This document shows, one piece after another, positions 1 through 6,065 of a stretch of 11,687 nt of DNA. Source of the stretch: Fusobacterium sp. (GTDB lineage: Bacteria > Fusobacteriota > Fusobacteriia > Fusobacteriales > Fusobacteriaceae); NCBI RefSeq assembly GCF_019012925.1, contig NZ_JAGIRL010000007.1:1-11687 (forward strand), written 5' to 3'. A program made the translations under genes and the position numbers. How positions within the stretch are numbered: position 1 is the stretch's first letter; every line of letters starts with the position of its first letter. Below the pieces are notes generated by a model, which worked only from the letters and a program-made list of their open reading frames with translations, was not told where the DNA came from and made no database searches.

Positions 1-48
1 GATGATTTTTTGTGCTGCCAAAATTTAAATTAAGAAATTAAAAACCTA

Positions 49-78
49 GGAAATCAATTAAATGATTTCTATTTTTTT
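49..78 (+). terminator. Possible rho-independent terminator of a gene left of the window
   Basis: The arms GAAATCA (50-56) and TGATTTC (63-69) form a 7-bp stem with one extra G-T pair and a 6-base loop. A run of T follows at 72-78. This reads as a weak plus-strand terminator, so a plus-strand gene may end just before or at the left edge of the window. The stem is short and AT-rich, so it could be chance. Confidence 0.35.
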
Positions 79-80
79 GC

Positions 81-136
81 AAAAAAAGAAAAAGGCGTTG
101 CAACTGATATTTAAAAACCATCAGTTTGCAACAGCC
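81..136 (-). terminator. Rho-independent terminator of the PTS regulator gene
   Basis: On the minus strand, GGCTGTTGCAAACTGAT (136-120) pairs with ATCAGTTGCAACGCC (108-94), giving a long stem with two single-base bulges and an 11-base loop. A T-rich tract follows (93-81). It lies just 3' of the regulator stop codon at 147, as expected for its terminator. The stem is unusually long and GC-rich for this locus. Confidence 0.8.
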
Positions 137-146
137 CCATTCTTTT

Positions 147-2147
147 TTATTTTAAATTTTTAAAGTAATTATAATATTCAGCTATATTTAATGAGTATAA
201 ATTCTTTTCCATAGTTTTATTTTCGAAAATTTCAAATAATTTAAATAAAAAATCATGATAAATATTTTTCTCATTAGTACAAAAGCATATAATTAAATTA
301 CAAGTTCTATTTTTAAAACGGATAGATTTTTTTAATTTTAAAAAACTAAATTTGGTTTGATAGACATTATTATTATTTATACAATGGGGAAATATTGTTT
401 TTTCGCCGATATAAATATTATCGTTATTATTTTTTAGTGAAGAATCAATTAGTGAAGTTATGTAAGAAGAATCAATATAATTGTGTTCTACTAGAGGAGA
501 AGCACAAATTTTTATACCTTCTTCAATTGAGGAGATATGATCTACTTCTTTGAATAAAAATGGTTCAATAAATTTTACATTTTTACTTAATTTAGTCTCA
601 TAAAAAAAGGAAGGATATTTATTAATTAACATATTTTTTAAATTATCACTATTTAGTTTTTCACAAAAATTTTTAATATCATAAATAAAATTATCTACAT
701 TAATCGTTGAAATATCAAAAGTAAAGTTTTTTAATAGCTCGATATCAGTTTTATTTAAAACTGGGCTTACTTTTACTATAGGAACATTATCTGCTCTTTT
801 TTCAAGATCAATTGTAGTTATAATAAGATCAAAATTATCTAGAATAGCAGTTTGATATTCTTGTAATGAATAAGTTTTAATACAATTAATTTTGAAAAGT
901 TCATGTATTCTCATTTTAAGGAAACTAGAAGTACTTATACCAAAATTACAAACAATGGCAACATTTTTAATCGCTTTATTTTTTTCATTTCTTTGAATAG
1001 CTCTTTCAAAAAGTAAAACAACAAAAGCAATTTCATCATCAGAGATTTTTACATCCAATTTTTTTTCAAATTCAGTAAAAATAATTTTACAAATATCAAG
1101 TGAAGTTTTATAATTATGTTCAACTTCTCTCAAAATAGAATTTCCTAAATTTAAATTTTTTAATGCTCGATAGAGTAGAGGTTTTAAATGATTAAGGAGT
1201 TCGTCATATAAAACTTTATCTTCTGTTAAAGCTATATTTTTTAAGTTTGAAAATTTTAAAATAATTTTATATGTTTCCATTTCAATATTCAGCCAATTTT
1301 TAAATATAGTAAGAGGGTTTTTTAAATTGTATGAAATTCCAATTAAAAAATCACATAACCATAATTTATAATCAGTTTTTATATGTTTAAAATTTTGATC
1401 AATAATATCAAATTCTGAAGACATTTTAAAAAAAGTAATATTATTCTTGTAATGAATATTAGGATTATAAGTTATTAAAATACAAAGAAATAAAACAAAT
1501 AAATTAAATGCTTCGTCAGAAATAGGTATATTTAATTTAAAGTTATTAAATTCCAATTGATTAATTTTAAATAAAACATTTGGATTTAATAATTTAAAAA
1601 AATAAAAGTAGAAAAAGGATTTTTTCCGAGGTTTAAATTCATTTTCATTAAATACTATATATTTATTGAGAAAAGACACTAGAAAAAAGCAAAAATCTAA
1701 ATCAGAACATTCAAAAAGATAATTCGAATTAGAGTTTTGTATTAAATATATATTATTTTTTTTAAGTTGTTCTTGAAGAATCTTCATATCATTTTTTAAA
1801 GTTGGTTTAGAAACTTCTAAAAGATTACTGTATACAATTAAATTAATATCTTTTTTTAAAATTAATGAATAATATATAAATAATGCTATTCTTTCAGTTG
1901 TTGAAAAAGAATAATAAATTTTATTAATATCTATAAAAACTTCTTCATAATTTTTTGAAACTCCCTTCCATAAAATATTTTGTTTATTTATTTGAATTTT
2001 ATAGCTTTCTTTTAATTCAAAATTTAATTCCTCTATTTGATATCTAATATTTCGCTCTGAAGTATTTAAAAAATCAGCCAGATCACTTAGAGTATTAAAT
2101 TTTTCAATAGAACTTAGTAAATCAAAATGTCTTTTATTTAAACTCAT
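147..2147 (-). CDS. PTS-controlled transcriptional activator of MtlR/LicR type (HTH, PRDs, EIIB-like, EIIA-like)
   Basis: This 666-residue regulator is predicted to switch on the divergent PTS operon. Visible parts are an N-terminal winged helix (about 8-45), a second HTH (about 82-130), two PRDs (about 145-285 and 300-388), an EIIB-Gat-like domain around Cys400 (motif CNFGIS) and a fructose/mannitol-type EIIA domain around His588 (motif FPHC). Length and domain order fit MtlR/ManR/LicR activators rather than short BglG/LicT antiterminators. His320, Cys400 and His588 are spaced much like His342, Cys419 and His599 of Bacillus subtilis MtlR. The second PRD histidine is replaced in both PRDs (Phe220 and Leu379), and PRD1 has no histidine at all. 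The start ATG follows AAGGAG with a 6-base spacer. The gene is very AT-rich and has its own terminator at 81-136. The family is clear; the inducing sugar is not. Confidence 0.88.
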   Translation of the reverse strand: MSLNKRHFDLLSSIEKFNTLSDLADFLNTSERNIRYQIEELNFELKESYKIQINKQNILWKGVSKNYEEVFIDINKIYYSFSTTERIALFIYYSLILKKDINLIVYSNLLEVSKPTLKNDMKILQEQLKKNNIYLIQNSNSNYLFECSDLDFCFFLVSFLNKYIVFNENEFKPRKKSFFYFYFFKLLNPNVLFKINQLEFNNFKLNIPISDEAFNLFVLFLCILITYNPNIHYKNNITFFKMSSEFDIIDQNFKHIKTDYKLWLCDFLIGISYNLKNPLTIFKNWLNIEMETYKIILKFSNLKNIALTEDKVLYDELLNHLKPLLYRALKNLNLGNSILREVEHNYKTSLDICKIIFTEFEKKLDVKISDDEIAFVVLLFERAIQRNEKNKAIKNVAIVCNFGISTSSFLKMRIHELFKINCIKTYSLQEYQTAILDNFDLIITTIDLEKRADNVPIVKVSPVLNKTDIELLKNFTFDISTINVDNFIYDIKNFCEKLNSDNLKNMLINKYPSFFYETKLSKNVKFIEPFLFKEVDHISSIEEGIKICASPLVEHNYIDSSYITSLIDSSLKNNNDNIYIGEKTIFPHCINNNNVYQTKFSFLKLKKSIRFKNRTCNLIICFCTNEKNIYHDFLFKLFEIFENKTMEKNLYSLNIAEYYNYFKNLK

Positions 2148-2180
2148 AGTACTCTCCTTATTAAAAATATTATATGGTTT

Positions 2181-2189
2181 ATTATAACA
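2181..2189 (-). promoter_or_regulatory. Putative extended -10 promoter of the regulator gene
   Basis: On the minus strand, TGTTATAAT (2189-2181) is an extended -10 element about 33 bases before the ATG at 2147. No good -35 hexamer is seen at 17-18 bases. A second TATAAT lies closer to the gene. In DNA this rich in A and T such matches are common, so this is tentative. Confidence 0.35.
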
Positions 2190-2205
2190 TTTTTTTATAT
2201 TAAAG

Positions 2206-2312
2206 TTTGAAAAATTTATTTCAAAAATAAATGAAAATATTTTGTTCTTAATATATTGAAAAAAAATATTTCGATTAATTTTGAAACAAAAATGATCTTG
2301 AAGTATTTGAAA
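2206..2312. promoter_or_regulatory. Cluster of TTGAAA/TTTCAA motifs, candidate activator-binding region
   Basis: TTTGAAA (2206-2212) and TTTCAAA (2219-2225) form a 7-bp inverted repeat with a 6-base spacer. A similar imperfect pair, TTGAAA (2256-2261) and TTTCGA (2269-2274), follows. Further TTTGAAA copies lie at 2280 and 2306. The G of each TGAAA is at 2209, 2233, 2258, 2283 and 2309, about 25 bases apart. The last copies overlap the operon promoter. Binding by the divergent regulator is inferred from position only. Confidence 0.35.
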
Positions 2313-2325
2313 AAAATGTTAAAAT
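2298..2325 (+). promoter_or_regulatory. Putative sigma-70 promoter of the PTS-aldolase-kinase operon
   Basis: A -35 element TTGAAG (2298-2303) and a -10 element TAAAAT (2320-2325) are separated by 16 bases. TG at 2317-2318 gives an extended -10. Transcription would start near 2332, leaving a leader of about 24 bases before the ATG at 2356. That is too short for a ribonucleic antiterminator hairpin, which favours control of initiation by an activator. Confidence 0.5.
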
Positions 2326-2355
2326 TATATTAACAAAAATGGAAGGTGAATAATT

Positions 2356-2805
2356 ATGAATGAAGTACTTAATGAAAATAACATTTATTTAAATCTAGAG
2401 GCTAATACAAAAGAAGAAGTAATAGAATTACTGGCAGAAGAATTAAATAAAACAAATAAATTAATAAATAAGGAACTTTTTATTGAAGATGTTTACAAGA
2501 GAGAGGCTGAAGGAATTACAGGAATAGAAAATGGACTAGCTTTACCACATGGAAAATCAAGCGGAGTTAAAAAGACAACGATAGTAGTTGCAAAGTTGAA
2601 AAAAGCAATCTTTTGGGAGACATTGGATGATTCACTTGTTGATTTGGTAGTTCTATTTGCAGTAAGATTAGAAGATAAAAATGAAACGCATTTAAAATTG
2701 CTTTCAAGAATAGCAGGAAATTTAGCAGAAGAAGAAAATATTGAAAAAATAAAAAAGTTAACAAATAAAAAAGAAATTATAGAAATTTTAGAAAAGGAGT
2801 GGTAA
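2356..2805 (+). CDS. PTS fructose-family EIIA component
   Basis: This 149-residue protein is a single PTS EIIA domain of the fructose/mannitol family. It is cytoplasmic, takes a phosphoryl group from phospho-HPr and passes it to EIIB. The phosphorylated residue is His65 in the motif LALPHGKS, and the region before it (TGIENGLALPHG) matches the family closely. The length is normal for a stand-alone EIIA-Fru. The ATG follows GGAAGGTG (2341-2348) with a 7-base spacer. It is the first gene of a five-gene operon. The EIIB gene starts 2 bases after its stop codon, and the EIIB ribosome site lies inside its last codons, so the two are likely translationally coupled. The sugar is not determined by this subunit. 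Confidence 0.93.
   Translation: MNEVLNENNIYLNLEANTKEEVIELLAEELNKTNKLINKELFIEDVYKREAEGITGIENGLALPHGKSSGVKKTTIVVAKLKKAIFWETLDDSLVDLVVLFAVRLEDKNETHLKLLSRIAGNLAEEENIEKIKKLTNKKEIIEILEKEW
2795..2799 (+). promoter_or_regulatory. Ribosome binding site that fixes the EIIB start
   Basis: AGGAG at 2795-2799 lies 8 bases before the ATG at 2808. The upstream in-frame GTG at 2799 has no ribosome site of its own and overlaps this AGGAG, so ATG 2808 is the start. Confidence 0.75.
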
Positions 2806-2807
2806 TT

Positions 2808-3110
2808 ATGAAAATTGTAGGAGTTTGTGCATGTACAGCTGGATTAGCTCATACTTTTATGGCTCAAAAAAAACTTCTTAGTGTTGGAAAAGAAAGAGGG
2901 CATTTTGTGAATATTGAAACACAAGGATCAATGGGAGTTGAAAATGAGCTTTCTATTGAAGATATTAAAGATGCTGATTTTGTTATTTTAGCTACGGATA
3001 TAAAAATTAGTACTGATAGATTTGTAGGAAAAAAAGTAATAAAGGTTCCAACAAATGTAGCAATAAAAGGGACTGTAAAATTATATGAAAAACTTGAACA
3101 AAGTATTTAA
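2808..3110 (+). CDS. PTS fructose-family EIIB component
   Basis: This 100-residue protein is a stand-alone EIIB of the fructose family. It accepts phosphate from EIIA and passes it to the sugar bound by EIIC at the inner face of the membrane. The active cysteine is Cys9 within VCACTAGLAHTFMA. The usual family signature is ACPTGIAHT, so Pro is replaced by Thr10 and Thr by Ala11. The conserved segment ETQGSMGVENELS (37-49) and the later DADFVILATD (55-64) support the family. The chosen start is ATG 2808 because of the well-placed AGGAG; an in-frame GTG at 2799 would add three residues. It is followed after 23 bases by the EIIC gene. Confidence 0.92.
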   Translation: MKIVGVCACTAGLAHTFMAQKKLLSVGKERGHFVNIETQGSMGVENELSIEDIKDADFVILATDIKISTDRFVGKKVIKVPTNVAIKGTVKLYEKLEQSI

Positions 3111-3133
3111 ATAAAATTTAAGGGGGATAGGAA

Positions 3134-4195
3134 ATGAAAAACTTACAAATAAAAAAGCATTTATTGACAGGAATATCATATATGTTACCATTAGTTGTAG
3201 CAGCAGGACTTTGTATAGCAATTGGACAAATAATACCAAGATTTGGACTTGAGACAAAAATAAGTGATGTACTTGTAAATTTAGGTGTTTATGGAATGAA
3301 CTTATTGGTTCCTGTTTTCTGTGCTTCAATAGCTTATTCAATTGCAGATAAACCAGGTATTGCGCCAGGACTAGTCTTAGGATATTTAGCAAATGAGATA
3401 AAAGCAGGTTTTTTAGGTGGAATTTTATTTGGATTTGTTGTTGGATTCGTTGTTCTTTGGTTAAAAAAGAATTTGAAAGTTCCTAAATCAATGGAAGGAT
3501 TAGTTCCAGTAATGCTTCTTCCATTATTATCTATTATTATTTGTGGATTAGGAGCATATTTTATTGTAGGTGTACCAATAGTAGCTCTTCAAAAATTTTT
3601 ATTAAATTTTTTAACTAATTTAGATGGGAAAGGGAAATTTTTAACAGGAGCTATTTTAGGTGGAATGGTTGGATTTGATTTTGGAGGACCAGTAAATAAA
3701 ACAGCCTCTATTTTCGTAGATGGATTAATTTTGAATGGAATATATGGCCCTGAAGCAGTAAAGGTAATGGTAGCAATGGTACCACCATTAGGATTAGGGT
3801 TATCAGTACTTTTAACAAAACATAAATATACAAAAGCAGAAATAGAAGGAGCTAAAGTTGCTTTTCCAATGGGGTTATGTATGATCACAGAAGGAGTTAT
3901 TCCAATAGCTGCAAGAGATCCGTTTAGAGTTATAGCAGCAAGTACAATAAGTGGTATGATTGCAGGTGGGTTATCAATGTTATGGAATGTAGGATCAAGT
4001 ATACCTTCGGGAGGAGTATTTATCATTCCATTTGTTCAAAATCCATTAGGGTTTATAGCAGCGTTAACCATAGGAAGCTGTATTATGGCAGCGATTTTAT
4101 CAATCAGTAAAAAAGTTCCTACTTCAGAAGAAGAAGGAGAATTGATCTTAGAAGAAGATATGAATTTAGATGATTTTGAAATAGAAAATTTATAA
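3134..4195 (+). CDS. PTS fructose-family EIIC permease
   Basis: This 353-residue polytopic membrane protein is the sugar channel of the PTS. Hydrophobic segments lie roughly at 15-35, 50-70, 75-110, 122-150, 168-185, 208-227, 243-260, 265-285 and 293-325. Family motifs are ADKPGIAPGL (71-80), GFDFGGPVNKTAS (180-192) and MITEGVIPIAARDP (250-263). The usual sequence in the last motif is EGAIPFAAADP, so Arg261 replaces Ala or Lys close to the sugar-handling loop. The C terminus (332-353) is strikingly acidic, with ten Glu and four Asp, and is probably cytoplasmic. The ATG follows AGGGGG (3121-3126) with a 7-base spacer. Separate A, B and C proteins resemble Frw/Fry-type systems rather than fused FruA. 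Fructose-type ketoses are likely substrates, but the exact sugar is unknown. Confidence 0.92.
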   Translation: MKNLQIKKHLLTGISYMLPLVVAAGLCIAIGQIIPRFGLETKISDVLVNLGVYGMNLLVPVFCASIAYSIADKPGIAPGLVLGYLANEIKAGFLGGILFGFVVGFVVLWLKKNLKVPKSMEGLVPVMLLPLLSIIICGLGAYFIVGVPIVALQKFLLNFLTNLDGKGKFLTGAILGGMVGFDFGGPVNKTASIFVDGLILNGIYGPEAVKVMVAMVPPLGLGLSVLLTKHKYTKAEIEGAKVAFPMGLCMITEGVIPIAARDPFRVIAASTISGMIAGGLSMLWNVGSSIPSGGVFIIPFVQNPLGFIAALTIGSCIMAAILSISKKVPTSEEEGELILEEDMNLDDFEIENL

Positions 4196-4234
4196 AAAAA
4201 TTAAAAATATAATTAAATAAATGGAGGTTATGCT

Positions 4235-5098
4235 ATGTTATTAAATATGAAAGAATTACTAAAGGTTGCTCAAAAAGAGAAGTTTGCAGTGGGGGCTTAC
4301 AATATTGGAAGTGCAGAGCTTTTGAAAGTTGCTCTTGAAGAATGTGAAGTAAATAATGCACCAATTATTCTTGCTATTCATCCTACAGAATTAGAGTACT
4401 TAACTGATGAATTTATTGAATATGTTAAAGAAAGAGCGATGAAAAGTTCAGTTCCAGCAGTTATTCATTTAGATCATGGTGGAACAAAAGAGCAAATATT
4501 AAGAGCCATTAGATGTGGTTTTACATCTGTTATGATTGATGCTTCACACTGTTCATTTGAAGAAAATATAAAAATAACTAAAGAAATAGTTGAGATTGCA
4601 AAGCCTTTAAATGTCTCTGTTGAGGCTGAATTGGGAACTATTGGAAATTTAGGGGAGTCTCACGAAGGAGGAGCAGCTGAAATAATATATACTGATCCTC
4701 AAAAAGCAAAAGAATTAGTTGAGAGAACAGGAATAGATACATTGGCAGTGGCTATAGGAACATCTCATGGATTATATCCTAAATGGATGACACCAAAATT
4801 AAATTTAGAGCTATTAAAAGAAATAAAATCATTAGTTGATATTCCACTAGTTTTACATGGAGGATCTGCAAATCCTGATGTTGAGATAAGTGAATCTGTA
4901 AAATTAGGAATTTGTAAAGTTAATATTTCAAGTGATATAAAAAGTGTATTTTTTAAGCAAGTAAGAGAAACTTTAAAAGAAAATGAAAAAGCAATGGAAC
5001 CACATGAAATCTTTTCAAAAGCGATAATTGAAGCAAAAAAAATAGTAAAACATAAATTAGAATTATTTAATTGTATTGACAAAGCAAAATTATATTAA
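4235..5098 (+). CDS. Class II (zinc) ketose-phosphate aldolase, fructose-/tagatose-bisphosphate aldolase family
   Basis: This 287-residue protein is a class II aldolase of the FbaA/GatY/KbaY superfamily. These cytoplasmic enzymes split ketose phosphates to dihydroxyacetone phosphate and an aldehyde. Asp80 in VIHLDHGG is the expected catalytic base. Zinc ligands are His81, His178 (AIGTSHGLY) and His208 (LVLHGGS). VEAELGTIG (129-137) and KVNISSD (228-234) are the other conserved blocks. The length matches GatY/KbaY (about 285). ATG 4235 follows GGAGG (4223-4227) with a 7-base spacer. It lies between the PTS genes and the kinase. It could cleave fructose- or tagatose-1,6-bisphosphate, or a ketose 1-phosphate delivered directly by the PTS. 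Sequence alone does not separate these. Confidence 0.9.
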   Translation: MLLNMKELLKVAQKEKFAVGAYNIGSAELLKVALEECEVNNAPIILAIHPTELEYLTDEFIEYVKERAMKSSVPAVIHLDHGGTKEQILRAIRCGFTSVMIDASHCSFEENIKITKEIVEIAKPLNVSVEAELGTIGNLGESHEGGAAEIIYTDPQKAKELVERTGIDTLAVAIGTSHGLYPKWMTPKLNLELLKEIKSLVDIPLVLHGGSANPDVEISESVKLGICKVNISSDIKSVFFKQVRETLKENEKAMEPHEIFSKAIIEAKKIVKHKLELFNCIDKAKLY

Positions 5099-5099
5099 T

Positions 5100-5105
5100 A
5101 AGGAG
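5100..5105 (+). promoter_or_regulatory. Ribosome binding site that fixes the kinase start
   Basis: AAGGAG at 5100-5105 lies 9 bases before ATG 5115. The longer in-frame version from TTG 5076 has no ribosome site and would overlap the aldolase, and its extra 13 residues lie before the conserved IEAGGTK start of the ROK fold. Confidence 0.75.
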
Positions 5106-5114
5106 CTAAGCAAA

Positions 5115-5975
5115 ATGAGAATTGGAGCAATAGAGGCTGGTGGAACAAAATTTGTTTGTGGAATAGGGAATGAAAAAGGAGAGATTTTTGAAAAAGTAAT
5201 TTATCCAACAGAAACACCTGAAATTACCTTAAAAAAAGTTTGTAATTTTTTTCAAAATAAAAAAATAGATAAATTAGGAGTTGGAGCTTTTGGACCTATA
5301 GATTTAAAGCCTAACTCAAAAACTTATGGTTATATTAAAAAAACTCCAAAACTAGAATGGATAGATTTTGATATAATCGGATATTTAGAAAAAGAGTTAA
5401 AGATTCCCATTTTCTTTGATACAGATGTTAATGCAGCTACTTTAGGTGAAGCTACTTGGGGAATAGCAAAAGGAATAAAAAATTGTGTTTATATTACAGT
5501 AGGAACAGGAATAGGTGGAGGAGCTTTGGTTAACGGGAAGTTAGTTCATGGAATGCTTCATCCAGAGATGGGTCATATTATAATAAAAAGACATCCTAAA
5601 GATACATATAAAGGAAAATGTCCATTTCATTCTGACTGTTTTGAAGGTTTGGCTTCAGGACCATCATTAAAAGAAAGATGGGGGAAAGAAGGGAAAAATA
5701 TTTCAGAAGAGCATATTGCTTGGGATATAGAAGCATTTTATATTGCTCAAGGGATAGTAAATTTTATTCTTACTCTTTCACCGGAAAAAATTATACTTGG
5801 TGGCGGAGTTATGAAGCAATCACAATTATTTCCTAAAATAAGAAGAGAAGTTGTCTTATTATTAAAAGATTATCTTCAAACAAATGAAATTTTAATAGAT
5901 ATAGACAACTATATTCTAGCACCTAAATTAGGTGAAAATGCTGGCTTATTAGGTGCACTAGCTCTAACTCTTTAA
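5115..5975 (+). CDS. ROK-family fructokinase
   Basis: This 286-residue sugar kinase belongs to the ROK family and most resembles ScrK/GmuE-type fructokinases, which convert fructose to fructose 6-phosphate with ATP. The phosphate-binding start is IEAGGTKF (6-13). The catalytic Asp is expected at 104 in DTDVNAATLGE, and a second nucleotide loop is TVGTGIGGG (128-136). The ROK zinc site is visible as His154 (EMGH) with Cys169, His172 and Cys175. IILGGGV (226-232) and NAGLLGA (275-281) complete the fold. It is the last gene of the operon, 16 bases after the aldolase, and is followed by a terminator. The kinase may phosphorylate free fructose or a related hexose released by a partner enzyme; that partner is not in the window. 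ScrK-like enzymes can also accept mannose. Confidence 0.9.
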   Translation: MRIGAIEAGGTKFVCGIGNEKGEIFEKVIYPTETPEITLKKVCNFFQNKKIDKLGVGAFGPIDLKPNSKTYGYIKKTPKLEWIDFDIIGYLEKELKIPIFFDTDVNAATLGEATWGIAKGIKNCVYITVGTGIGGGALVNGKLVHGMLHPEMGHIIIKRHPKDTYKGKCPFHSDCFEGLASGPSLKERWGKEGKNISEEHIAWDIEAFYIAQGIVNFILTLSPEKIILGGGVMKQSQLFPKIRREVVLLLKDYLQTNEILIDIDNYILAPKLGENAGLLGALALTL

Positions 5976-5981
5976 AAATAT

Positions 5982-6022
5982 AAAAAAACCTCCTTTGATT
6001 ATTAAATATCAAGGAGGTTTTT
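5982..6022. terminator. Bidirectional rho-independent terminator between kinase and rnr
   Basis: CCTCCTTTGAT (5989-5999) pairs with ATCAAGGAGG (6008-6017) with one bulged T and an 8-base loop. A runs precede the stem and T runs follow it, so it works as a terminator on either strand. It ends the plus-strand operon 6 bases after the kinase stop and the minus-strand rnr transcript about 44 bases after its stop. Confidence 0.88.
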
Positions 6023-6065
6023 CTCTTGATTTTATCAATATAACCTTTTTCTAAATTAATTTATA

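Noticed and set aside
1..33. End of a plus-strand gene at the left edge
   Set aside because: Frames 1 and 2 stop at 33 and 28, but the stretch is too short to recognise a protein; only the weak terminator at 49-78 hints at one.
2326..2355. Ribonucleic antiterminator target for a BglG-type antiterminator
   Set aside because: The predicted leader is only about 24 bases and has no hairpin or U run, and the regulator has the domain set of an activator.
2799..2807. Longer EIIB start at GTG 2799
   Set aside because: The GTG overlaps the AGGAG that serves ATG 2808 and has no ribosome site of its own.
3589..4026. 145-residue open frame on the minus strand opposite EIIC
   Set aside because: It is a shadow of the conserved EIIC gene, is Pro- and Ile-rich without domain motifs, and no ribosome site was found for it.
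5076..5114. Longer kinase start at TTG 5076
   Set aside because: It would overlap the aldolase, has no ribosome site, and adds residues before the conserved IEAGGTK start; ATG 5115 has AAGGAG.
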